Shown: one piece after another, positions 1 to 6,893 of the stretch
Layout: every line of letters begins with the position of its first letter
Position numbering within the stretch: the first letter of the stretch is position 1
NCBI GenBank assembly: GCA_036488085.1
Contig: DASXHZ010000020.1
Coordinates: forward strand, 1-21,879
Origin: DASXHZ01 sp036488085
GTDB taxonomy: Bacteria; Acidobacteriota; Thermoanaerobaculia; Gp7-AA8
Direction: 5' to 3'
DNA length: 21,879 nt
Program-made: the position numbers and the translations under genes
Notes under the pieces: generated by a model
What the model was told of the DNA's origin: nothing
What the model saw: the letters and a program-made list of their open reading frames with translations, nothing else
Database searches by the model: none

Positions 1-534
1 CCCGATCCGAAGTTCTTCCCGACGCTCGTTCCGAAACACATCATCCACCTCGGCGGCATCGTCACGACGAACTACCAGATGATCGTTCTCGGCGTGGCGC
101 TCTTCTTCATGGCGCTGCTGCAATACATCATCTACGGCACCAAGTTCGGCCGCGCCATGCGCGCCGTCTCCTTCCATTTCGAGACCGCGTCGCTGATGGG
201 CATCCCGACCGACCACATCATCTCGATGACGTTCGTGATCGGGTCGGTGCTCGCCGCCGTCGCCGGCATCCTCTACGGCCTCTCGTATCCGAAGATCGAT
301 CCGCTCATGGGCATCATGCCCGGACTGAAAGCGTTCGTCGCCGCGGTCCTCGGCGGCATCGGCAACGTCCCCGGCGCGGTCGTCGGCGGCTTGATCATCG
401 GCATCGTCGAGGCGTTCGTCGGCGGCAGCTCCTTCTCAAATTACCGCGACGCCATCGCGTTCGTCATTCTCATCGCGATTCTCCTGTTCCGGCCGAGTGG
501 ACTGTTCGGGACGCACGAAGCGGAGAAGGTATGA
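1..534 (+). CDS. livH: Branched-chain amino acid ABC transporter permease LivH (partial, 5' end outside window)
   Basis: This is the C-terminal 177 residues of an inner-membrane permease that, with LivM, forms the channel of a LIV-type (HAAT) importer for branched-chain or related amino acids. The frame is open from base 1, so the N-terminus lies upstream. Visible are several hydrophobic membrane segments and a cytoplasmic EAA-type coupling loop (around RAMRAVSFHFETASLMGI), followed by the family-typical TFVIGSVLAAVAGILYG and a C-terminal helix ending in LLFRPSGLFG, a common LivH/LivM ending. The loop sequence SFHFETASLMG is somewhat unusual next to the common form with charged residues. Its stop overlaps the livM start by 4 bases (ATGA), so the two are translationally coupled. 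Substrate specificity cannot be read from the permease. Confidence 0.93.
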   Translation, partial: PDPKFFPTLVPKHIIHLGGIVTTNYQMIVLGVALFFMALLQYIIYGTKFGRAMRAVSFHFETASLMGIPTDHIISMTFVIGSVLAAVAGILYGLSYPKIDPLMGIMPGLKAFVAAVLGGIGNVPGAVVGGLIIGIVEAFVGGSSFSNYRDAIAFVILIAILLFRPSGLFGTHEAEKV

Positions 535-1589
535 ACCGCTGGCCGTGGTGGCTTCGCGACGTCGCCGCCCTCGCGATCGCGATCGTCGTGCTGATCGGCG
601 CGGGTTACGGCCTGGAACGGATTCCGATCGGCGGGATGGCGTACTACAGCCGCGTGATCGTGCTGATGGGGATCAACATCATCCTTGCGGTCTCGCTGAA
701 CATCATCAACGGACACGCCGGCCAGTTCTCCCTCGGACACGCCGGCTTCATGGCGGTTGGCGCGTACTTTTCCGCCTTTCTCACCGTCTTTTACTTCTCG
801 CCGATCGTCGACAAGATCCCGGAGGGGACGCAGCAGCTCGCGGCGCAGAACGGCTTCCTGTTGTTGTCGGTGTTGCTCGGCGGCGCGCTCGCCGGCGTGG
901 CGGGATTTCTCGTTGGCCAGCCGTCGCTACGGCTACGCGGTGACTATCTCGCGATCGTCACTCTCGGGTTCGGCGAGATCATCCGCGTCGTCATTCTGAA
1001 CATCGACAAGATCGGCGCCGCGCGCGGGCTCTCGGGTATCCCGAAGTGGGCGAACTTCTTCTGGGTCTATTTCTTCGCGTTCGTCACGGTGCTGATCTCG
1101 TGGCGGCTCGTGAAGTCGTCGGTCGGGCGTGCGTTCCTCGCCGTGCGTGAGGACGAGATCGCCGCCGAGGCGATGGGCGTCGACACCACGAAGTACAAGG
1201 TGAAGGCGTTTGTCATCGGGTCATTCCTGGCGGGCGTCGCCGGCGGCCTCTTCGCGCATTTCATGATGTACCTGAACCCGACCATGTTCATGTTCATCAA
1301 GTCATTCGAAGTCGTGGCGATGGTCGTCCTCGGAGGCCTCGGCTCGATCAGCGGCTCGATCGTCGCCGCGATCATCCTGACGTTCCTCCCTGAGGGACTG
1401 CGCTCGGTGAAGTACCTCATGCCGGGCGGCAAAGACCCGCGGATGGTCATCTACTCGTTGATGTTGATCACGCTCATGCTCACCCGCCCGCAAGGCATCC
1501 TCGGCCGTCGCGAGCTGTGGGAAGTCCTCGCAAGGCGCAAAGACAGAGCGTCGAAGGATGAACGCTCGGACGCTCCACCAATCACATGA
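531..1589 (+). CDS. livM: Branched-chain amino acid ABC transporter permease LivM
   Basis: A 352-residue inner-membrane permease, the second channel subunit of the LIV-type importer. The family hallmarks are the segment SLNIINGHAGQFSLGHAGFM (about residues 56-75), QPSLRLRGDYLAIVTLGFGE near the middle, the EAA coupling loop AVREDEIAAEAMGVDTTKYK, and the C-terminal RPQGILGRRELWE. About eight to ten hydrophobic segments are visible. A loop of roughly 20 residues (PIVDKIPEGTQQLAAQNG) between early membrane segments looks like an exported linker. The start ATG overlaps the livH stop (ATGA), which fixes it without a separate ribosome site. The following gap of 83 bp before livG contains a heptad inverted repeat instead of the overlap used elsewhere in this operon. 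Confidence 0.95.
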   Translation: MNRWPWWLRDVAALAIAIVVLIGAGYGLERIPIGGMAYYSRVIVLMGINIILAVSLNIINGHAGQFSLGHAGFMAVGAYFSAFLTVFYFSPIVDKIPEGTQQLAAQNGFLLLSVLLGGALAGVAGFLVGQPSLRLRGDYLAIVTLGFGEIIRVVILNIDKIGAARGLSGIPKWANFFWVYFFAFVTVLISWRLVKSSVGRAFLAVREDEIAAEAMGVDTTKYKVKAFVIGSFLAGVAGGLFAHFMMYLNPTMFMFIKSFEVVAMVVLGGLGSISGSIVAAIILTFLPEGLRSVKYLMPGGKDPRMVIYSLMLITLMLTRPQGILGRRELWEVLARRKDRASKDERSDAPPIT

Positions 1590-1603
1590 AAGGCACGAAC
1601 CCT

Positions 1604-1679
1604 GATCGTTATCCGTTACCCGCCATCCGTTATGCGGAACGCGGCGCACGGATAACGACTAACGGATAACGGATGACGG
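1604..1679. repeat. Heptad inverted repeat A (GTTATCC units) between livM and livG
   Basis: The left arm has 7-bp units in strict phase: GTTATCC (1608), GTTACCC (1615), GCCATCC (1622), GTTATGC (1629). After 14 bases, the right arm carries the complementary orientation: GGATAAC (1650), GACTAAC (1657), GGATAAC (1664), GGATGAC (1671). The arms can pair imperfectly, with about two mismatches per 14 bp. The last unit contains the livG start codon (gg-ATG-ac). The element occupies nearly the whole gap and belongs to the same family as the elements at 3171, 12422 and 19661. Confidence 0.85.
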
Positions 1680-2464
1680 ACAACAACGCGCCGCTGCTCG
1701 ACGCGAGCAACGTCACGATCCGCTTCGGCGGACTGACGGCCGTCGACACGTTCAACCTGCAGATCCGGCCGCATGAGCTGGTCGGGCTGATCGGCCCGAA
1801 CGGTGCCGGAAAGACGACGATCTTCAACCTGCTCACCGGCGTCTACAAGCCGACCGAAGGCGCGATTCGCATCAATGGCACGGCGACCGCCGGCCTGAAG
1901 GCGAACGAGATCACCGCCCTCGGCATCGCCCGTACGTTCCAGAACATCCGTCTCTTCAAGGAGCTGACGGTCGTCTCGAACGTGAAGATCGGCGGGCATA
2001 TCCACTACAAGTACTCCGCGAGCTCGGCCGTGCTGCACACGAACCGTTTCAGCGAGACGGAAGCGGCGGCTGAAGAAGAGGCGCTGCGGCTCCTCGAGAT
2101 CTTCGGCCTGCGCGACCGTGCCGAGGAGTACGCGAAGAACCTTCCGTACGGCGATCAGCGGCGTCTCGAGATCGCGCGCGCGCTTGCGGCGCGTCCGCGG
2201 CTGCTCCTACTCGACGAGCCGGCCGCGGGACTCAACGATCGCGAGACGCTCGACCTGATGGAGACCATCCACAGCGTCCGCGATCGCTTCGACATCGCGA
2301 TCCTTCTCATCGAGCACAACATGGAGCTGGTGATGGGGATCTGCGAGCGCATCCTGGTCCTGAACTTCGGCAAGATCATCGCGCAAGGGACGCCATCCGA
2401 GGTGCGGGCGAATCCGATCGTCGTGGAGGCGTACCTCGGCGAGCCGGCGGGGGCGGACGCATGA
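1673..2464 (+). CDS. livG: Branched-chain amino acid ABC transporter ATP-binding protein LivG
   Basis: A 263-residue cytoplasmic ATPase that powers the LIV-type importer with LivF. Walker A is GPNGAGKT (residues 41-48), the ABC signature is the LivG-type LPYGDQRRLEIA (157-168), and Walker B is LLLLDEP with D181 and E182, followed by the switch histidine in LLIEHNMELVM. The N-terminus NAPLLDASNVTIRFGGLTAV aligns in register with the usual LivG start, so ATG 1673 is the best start. That ATG lies inside the last unit of a heptad repeat (GGATGAC), and no Shine-Dalgarno precedes it. This is the only junction inside the liv operon that is not a 4-base overlap. The 3' end overlaps livF by 4 bases (ATGA). 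Confidence 0.95.
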   Translation: MTDNNAPLLDASNVTIRFGGLTAVDTFNLQIRPHELVGLIGPNGAGKTTIFNLLTGVYKPTEGAIRINGTATAGLKANEITALGIARTFQNIRLFKELTVVSNVKIGGHIHYKYSASSAVLHTNRFSETEAAAEEEALRLLEIFGLRDRAEEYAKNLPYGDQRRLEIARALAARPRLLLLDEPAAGLNDRETLDLMETIHSVRDRFDIAILLIEHNMELVMGICERILVLNFGKIIAQGTPSEVRANPIVVEAYLGEPAGADA

Positions 2465-3171
2465 CCGCCGTCCTCTCCGTCAACCAGCTCCGTGTCGGAT
2501 ACGGCGAGATCGAGGCGCTGCATGGCATCGATCTCGAGGTCAACGAAGGGGAGATCGTCACGCTCATTGGCGCCAACGGCGCCGGGAAGACCACCACGCT
2601 CCGGACGATCTCGGGCTTGCTGAAGCCGAAGCACGGAACCGTTCAGTTTCACGGCAAGGACATCACGGGCGTGAAGCCGCACGTGATCACGGCGAAAGGC
2701 ATCTCGCACGTTCCGGAGGGGCGCGGCATCTTCGCGAACCTGACCGTCTCGGACAACCTGGAGCTCGGCGCGTATCTGCGCAAGGACAAGGTGACGCAGC
2801 AGGAGTACGACCGGATCTTCGCCCTCTTCCCGATCATCAAGGAGCGTTTGAAACAGAACGCCGGGACGCTCTCCGGCGGCGAACAGCAGATGCTCGCCAT
2901 CTCCCGCGCCCTCATGTCGAAGCCCCAGGTCATGCTCCTCGACGAGCCGTCCCTCGGCCTCGCCCCGCAGCTGGTCCAAACGATCTTCCGCGTCATCCGC
3001 GAGATCAACGCCGAAGGAACGACCATCCTCCTCGTCGAACAGAACGCCCACATGGCCCTCGTCACCGCCCACCGCGGCTACGTCATGGAGACCGGTCGCA
3101 TCGTTCTGCACGACGACACGAAAGCGCTCCTGGCGAGCGATCGGGTGAAGAAGGCGTACCTAGGAGGCTAG
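2461..3171 (+). CDS. livF: Branched-chain amino acid ABC transporter ATP-binding protein LivF
   Basis: A 236-residue cytoplasmic ATPase, partner of LivG in the LIV importer. Walker A is GANGAGKTT (37-45), the signature LSGGEQQMLAISRAL (137-151), Walker B VMLLDEPSLGLAP (D161, E162), and the switch histidine region LLVEQNAHMAL. The segment HVPEGRGIFANLTVSDNLELG is typical of LivF. Its length is normal for the family. The start ATG overlaps the livG stop. The TAG stop at 3169-3171 touches a heptad inverted repeat: the G of the stop codon is the first base of the first repeat unit. No periplasmic binding protein gene follows, so it is expected upstream of the window or elsewhere. Confidence 0.95.
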   Translation: MTAVLSVNQLRVGYGEIEALHGIDLEVNEGEIVTLIGANGAGKTTTLRTISGLLKPKHGTVQFHGKDITGVKPHVITAKGISHVPEGRGIFANLTVSDNLELGAYLRKDKVTQQEYDRIFALFPIIKERLKQNAGTLSGGEQQMLAISRALMSKPQVMLLDEPSLGLAPQLVQTIFRVIREINAEGTTILLVEQNAHMALVTAHRGYVMETGRIVLHDDTKALLASDRVKKAYLGG

Positions 3172-3235
3172 TTGCCAGTTGCCGGTTGCCAGTTCCCAGA
3201 AAACATCTGGCAACCGGCAACTGGCAACCGACAAC
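3171..3235. repeat. Heptad inverted repeat B (GTTGCCA units) after livF
   Basis: Left-arm units are GTTGCCA (3171), GTTGCCG (3178), GTTGCCA (3185), GTTCCCA (3192). Right-arm units are TGGCAAC (3208), CGGCAAC (3215), TGGCAAC (3222), CGACAAC (3229). Bases 3171-3191 are the exact reverse complement of 3208-3228, a perfect 21-bp stem with a 16-nt loop. No T-run follows, so it is not a standard intrinsic terminator, although it could act as a strong RNA hairpin or 3'-end stabiliser after the liv operon. Confidence 0.92.
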
Positions 3236-3240
3236 TGCTC

Positions 3241-3263
3241 TGGTATCCTCCGCGCAAGGAGAA
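3241..3263 (+). promoter_or_regulatory. Possible extended -10 promoter and Shine-Dalgarno of the first APC permease
   Basis: TGG followed by TATCCT (3244-3249) resembles an extended -10 element. AAGGAGAA (3256-3263) is a Shine-Dalgarno 4 bases before ATG 3268, giving a very short leader. No convincing -35 is seen. The Shine-Dalgarno decides the start codon; the promoter is an inference. Confidence 0.4.
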
Positions 3264-3267
3264 GACG

Positions 3268-4806
3268 ATGGCCCTGTTTGCGCGAAAACCACTGGAGCTA
3301 TTGCTTCAGGAGATGAAGGGCGAGCACCGGCTGCGGCGCGTGCTCGGTCCGGTCCAGCTCACGAGCCTCGGTATCGGCGCGATCATCGGCGCCGGCATTT
3401 TCGTCGCCACCGGCGCGGCAGCACACAACGTCGCCGGCCCCGCGCTCATGCTCTCGTATACCGTCGCCGGCATCACCTGCGTCTTCGCCGCGCTCTGCTA
3501 TGCGGAGTTCGCGTCGATGGTGCCCGTCGCCGGCTCCGCTTACACGTACGCCTACGCCACACTAGGCGAGCTGTTCGCCTGGATCATCGGCTGGGATCTG
3601 GTGCTCGAGTACGCCGTCGGCAGTGCCACCGTCGCAACAGGGTGGTCCGGCTACTTCCAGAACGTCCTCACCAAATTGGGGCTGGCGTTCCCGAAATCGC
3701 TGCAGATGAGCCCCTGGAAGTACGACAACGGAAGCTTCGTCACGACCGGCTGCTACGTGAACCTGCCGGCCGTCCTCATCGTCGCGATCATCACGCTCAT
3801 CCTGGTCAAAGGCATCCAGGAGAGTGCGACCTTCAACGCCACGATGGTCTTCATCAAGGTCGCCGCGGTCATCTTCGTAATCATCGTCGGCGCCATGTAC
3901 ATCGACAAAGCCAACTGGCACCCGTTCGCGCCGTACGGCTGGACGGGTCTCAACTTTTTCGGCAAGCACATCGCCGGGATGAAGAACGCCGGCGGGGAGC
4001 CGGTCGGCATGCTCGCTGGCGCGGCGATCATCTTCTTTGCGTACATCGGTTTCGACTCGGTGTCGACCCACACCGAAGAGGCGAAGAACCCGCAGCGCGA
4101 CGTCCCGATTGGAATCGTCATCTCGCTGATCGTCTGTACGGTTCTATACATCGCGGTCGTCGCGGTGCTGACGGGCATGGTCAAGTACGACCAGCTCGAC
4201 ATCAACGCGCCGGTCTCGCTGGCCTTCAAAACCAAAGGGATTGGTTGGGCGGAAGGTCTCATCGCCTGCGCCGGCGTTGCCGGCATAACCTCGGTCATGC
4301 TGGTCATGATGCTCTCCGGGCCGCGAGTCTTTCTAGCCATGGCCCGTGACGGCCTGCTCTCGAAGTCGTTCTTCGGCGACATCCACCCGAGGTTCCGGAC
4401 GCCGTGGAAGTCGACGATCCTGACCGGCTGCGGCGTCATCCTGATGGCCGGCTTCCTCCCGCTCGACGCCCTGCTGCTGCTGACGAACATCGGGACGCTG
4501 TTCGCATTCGTGATCGTCTGCGTGGCCGTCCTGATCATGCGCAAGCGCTATCCCAACGCCGACCGCCCGTTCCGTTGCCCGTGGGTGCCGTTCGTTCCGG
4601 TGATGGGCGTGCTCTGCTGCCTGCTGCTGATGTTCTCGCTCCCCGCCGCAAATTGGTTCCGGCTCCTGGTGTGGATGGCGATCGGCCTCTGCATCTACTT
4701 CTTCTACGGCCGGAAGCACAGCGTCATGACGACGCGACGCCTGGAGCAAGAGCTCGCGCAGCATGGCACCGCCGGCGCGTACGTATCGGGGACACACGAG
4801 CCGTAG
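3268..4806 (+). CDS. APC-superfamily amino acid permease (cationic amino acid transporter type)
   Basis: A 512-residue inner-membrane permease, likely a proton-coupled importer or exchanger of amino acids. The order of motifs is that of the CAT/YfnA-like branch: an amphipathic N-terminus, membrane helix 1 with the unwound glycine motif GIGAIIGAGIFVATG, then ALCYAEFASMVPVAGSAYTY, WDLVLEYAVG, and FFAYIGFDSVSTHTEEAKNP before the second half. About twelve to fourteen hydrophobic segments can be counted. An upstream in-frame TTG at 3172 lies in the repeat and would add an unnatural leader, so ATG 3268 with its Shine-Dalgarno is chosen. The substrate cannot be assigned from sequence alone. Its place after the liv genes fits amino acid uptake, but the repeat and the own ribosome site suggest separate expression. 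Confidence 0.92.
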   Translation: MALFARKPLELLLQEMKGEHRLRRVLGPVQLTSLGIGAIIGAGIFVATGAAAHNVAGPALMLSYTVAGITCVFAALCYAEFASMVPVAGSAYTYAYATLGELFAWIIGWDLVLEYAVGSATVATGWSGYFQNVLTKLGLAFPKSLQMSPWKYDNGSFVTTGCYVNLPAVLIVAIITLILVKGIQESATFNATMVFIKVAAVIFVIIVGAMYIDKANWHPFAPYGWTGLNFFGKHIAGMKNAGGEPVGMLAGAAIIFFAYIGFDSVSTHTEEAKNPQRDVPIGIVISLIVCTVLYIAVVAVLTGMVKYDQLDINAPVSLAFKTKGIGWAEGLIACAGVAGITSVMLVMMLSGPRVFLAMARDGLLSKSFFGDIHPRFRTPWKSTILTGCGVILMAGFLPLDALLLLTNIGTLFAFVIVCVAVLIMRKRYPNADRPFRCPWVPFVPVMGVLCCLLLMFSLPAANWFRLLVWMAIGLCIYFFYGRKHSVMTTRRLEQELAQHGTAGAYVSGTHEP

Positions 4807-4869
4807 AGCGAGCTGATCCCGGCTCACTGTTTGCACCCCTCAGTCCGGTTAAACCCGGAAGGAGGGTGT

Positions 4870-6813
4870 ATGTCCCGAACCACGTGCGCCATCGCACTCG
4901 TTCTTCTCGCCGCGTTGCCCGCCGCGGCGCAGGAGAACACGCCGAGCACGGCGATCGCGCAGCAGGAGCTCGACAACCTCACGCAGGCGCAGACCACGCT
5001 TCATTCAGCGGAACAGGCGGGCGCTCCCCTTTACGCCAAGTCGCTCTACGACGAGGCGATGTACAACATCCAGTTCGCGCAGCAGAACTGGAGCGCGAGT
5101 AAGAGGTCGTCGCAAGACGAGGCTCGGCTCCGCGCCATCGAAGGCCTCTGGGCCGCACGCGCGGCGCTCGCGAAAGCGCGATGGATCGGCACGAACGCCG
5201 CCATCCATTCGCTGCAGACGGACATCACGCGCCTCGGCGGCACGACCAACATCGCGCTTCTCGATGAGCCGACCGACCTCGCGATGCGCCGCGGCGACTC
5301 CTCGCGCGAGCGGATCGCGTACGCGCAGACGATCTACGAGGCCGCGCGAGCGGCCGGCGGCGAGTCGATCGCGCCGGACGACATGCACACCGCCGCGATG
5401 GACCTCGACTCGGCTCGCAAGATCACGAGCAGCGGCTCGAACAGCGAGTCGGCCGACTACCTCGCCTACATCGCCGAGATGATGTCCCGCCGTGCGATGT
5501 ACATCGCCCGCTCGAATGCCGCGAACTCGAATCTCGCGCCGCTGCAGCTCCAGCGCACGCAGCTCGCGCAGGCGGAGAGCGAGCGCACGGCGGCGGCCGA
5601 GCGCGCGCAGCGCGAGGCGGCGGAACAGCAACAGCAGCAACTCCAGCAGCAGCTCGCTCGGGAACAGGCGAACCGTGAGTCGCAGCAGGCGGAACTCGAC
5701 CGGCTCCGTGCCCAGGTCGACGAGACCCGCCGCGCCGAACGGGCGCGCATCGAGTCCGACCGCGCCGCGCGTGCGACGGCCGAGCAGCAGCTCGACGCCG
5801 GGTACGCGCGCTACGAGTCGGCGCTCGCCACCGGCACGCCGGCCGAGATCGAGGCCGCGCGCCGCGTCATCGAAGACGAGCAGATCGCCGTCCGCACCGC
5901 GCAGCAGCGCGAGCAGATGGACGAGACGGCCCTCGGCAGCGAGATCGAGCGGCTCCGCACCGAGTTGCAAGCGGCGCAGACCGCGGGCTCGATGACCGCG
6001 CAGGTCCTCTCCGAGCGCCAGGCCGACATCATCGCGCGGCAGCAGCAGATCGACGCCCTCCGTGCCGCGCGCGAGCAAGACGTCGCGACGCGCACTCACA
6101 TCGATGAGCAGCGCACCGCCGCGTTCAACGCCGCGCAGCAGCGTCGCGCCGAGGTCGAGAGGCAGCAGGCGGAGATGGAGCAGCGGATGAAGGCCGCCGA
6201 GCAGGCGGCCGAACAAGCTGCCGCCGCAGCGCAGGCCGCGCAGCAGCAGACGCAGCAAATGCAGCAACAACAGCAGCAGATGCAGCAGCAAATGCAGGCG
6301 CAGCAACAGCAGGCGGCGCAGCTTCAACAACAGAGCGCCCAACAGGCCGCGGAGCTCGAGAAGACGAAGGCGGAGCTCGCGGAGCGCGATGCCGAAGCGC
6401 GAACGCTCCGGATGCAGCAGGAGCTGGCGCGCCTCGCCGCGACGAAGAGCGAGCAGCGCGGTCTCGTCGTCACGCTCCCAGGCATCTTCTTCGACACCGG
6501 CAAGGCCACTCTGAAAGCGGGCGCGAAGAACACCCTCGGCAAGATCGCCGACCAGCTCAAAGGAAACGGCGACGTTCACATCGCGATCGAGGGACACACC
6601 GACAGCGTCGGCAGCGACGAGAAGAATATGGAGCTGTCCGAGAAGCGAGCCAACGCCGTCCGCGACTACCTCGTCAACACCGGCCTCCCCGCCGACCGCG
6701 TCAGCGCGAGCGGCAAAGGAGAAGCCGACCCCGTAGCCTCCAACAAGACAGCCGCCGGCCGCCTCCAAAACCGCCGCGTCGAGCTGGTAATCACCACCGC
6801 GTCGAAAACGTAG
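4870..6813 (+). CDS. OmpA-family periplasmic protein with DUF4398-like N-terminus and Q-rich coiled coil
   Basis: A 647-residue exported protein. A Sec signal peptide (MSRTTCAIALVLLAALPAAA, residues 1-20) is followed by an alpha-helical DUF4398-like region (about 25-110; QELDNLTQAQTTLHSAEQAG). A long coiled coil rich in A, Q, E and R (about 215-525) includes an almost pure glutamine stretch at 457-491. A C-terminal OmpA domain (about 531-645) has FFDTGKATLK, EGHTDSVGS and GRLQNRRVEL; the Asp of the HTD motif and the Arg of NRRVEL are the expected diaminopimelate-binding residues. The protein probably tethers peptidoglycan while its rod reaches through the periplasm; there is no beta barrel. 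ATG 4870 is preceded by GGAGGG, which rules out the earlier in-frame TTG at 4831. Confidence 0.88.
   Translation: MSRTTCAIALVLLAALPAAAQENTPSTAIAQQELDNLTQAQTTLHSAEQAGAPLYAKSLYDEAMYNIQFAQQNWSASKRSSQDEARLRAIEGLWAARAALAKARWIGTNAAIHSLQTDITRLGGTTNIALLDEPTDLAMRRGDSSRERIAYAQTIYEAARAAGGESIAPDDMHTAAMDLDSARKITSSGSNSESADYLAYIAEMMSRRAMYIARSNAANSNLAPLQLQRTQLAQAESERTAAAERAQREAAEQQQQQLQQQLAREQANRESQQAELDRLRAQVDETRRAERARIESDRAARATAEQQLDAGYARYESALATGTPAEIEAARRVIEDEQIAVRTAQQREQMDETALGSEIERLRTELQAAQTAGSMTAQVLSERQADIIARQQQIDALRAAREQDVATRTHIDEQRTAAFNAAQQRRAEVERQQAEMEQRMKAAEQAAEQAAAAAQAAQQQTQQMQQQQQQMQQQMQAQQQQAAQLQQQSAQQAAELEKTKAELAERDAEARTLRMQQELARLAATKSEQRGLVVTLPGIFFDTGKATLKAGAKNTLGKIADQLKGNGDVHIAIEGHTDSVGSDEKNMELSEKRANAVRDYLVNTGLPADRVSASGKGEADPVASNKTAAGRLQNRRVELVITTASKT
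6238..6342 (+). repeat. CAG/CAA low-complexity tract encoding poly-glutamine
   Basis: About 105 bases made largely of CAG and CAA codons with interspersed ATG and GCG, encoding the Q/M/A-rich part of the coiled coil. Mixing of CAG and CAA suggests selection for glutamine rather than recent slippage of a pure trinucleotide. Confidence 0.75.
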
Positions 6814-6822
6814 CCTCTGTGT

Positions 6823-6846
6823 GGCGCCGGCAATCCTGCCGGCGCC
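6823..6846. repeat. Perfect palindromic hairpin, copy 1 (intergenic)
   Basis: GGCGCCGGCA, loop ATCC, TGCCGGCGCC: a perfect 10-bp stem with a tetraloop, 9 bases after the OmpA-like stop codon. There is no downstream T-run. Bases 6821-6844 are identical to 16827-16850, inside the flavoprotein gene, so this is a repeated element and not just a local terminator. Confidence 0.8.
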
Positions 6847-6870
6847 TAACTTCCCCTCCAACCCGTCGTC

Positions 6871-6890
6871 TAAGTTCCTAAATAGGAGGA
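6871..6890 (+). promoter_or_regulatory. Possible -10 (TAAGTT) and Shine-Dalgarno (AGGAGGA) of the NGP-repeat gene
   Basis: TAAGTT (6871-6876) lies 7 bases before AGGAGGA (6884-6890), which is 3 bases before ATG 6894. The Shine-Dalgarno is strong and decides the start. The -10 assignment is tentative because no -35 is visible. Confidence 0.35.
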
Positions 6891-6893
6891 CAC

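Noticed and set aside
2155..3111. 318-codon minus-strand ORF opposite livG and livF
   Set aside because: Shadow of two ATPase genes with complete Walker motifs.
3171..3235. Rho-independent terminator after livF
   Set aside because: The stem is strong but no T-tract follows; the next bases lead to a promoter-like TATCCT. A role in 3'-end protection is possible but not claimed.
3172..3267. Upstream TTG start for the first APC permease
   Set aside because: It would translate the heptad repeat; ATG 3268 has a Shine-Dalgarno and the family N-terminus.
5005..6861. 618-codon minus-strand ORF opposite the OmpA-like gene
   Set aside because: Composition is dominated by Leu/Arg from reading GC-rich CAG/GAG codons backwards; no domain, no ribosome site, and the plus strand has a clear signal peptide and OmpA motifs.
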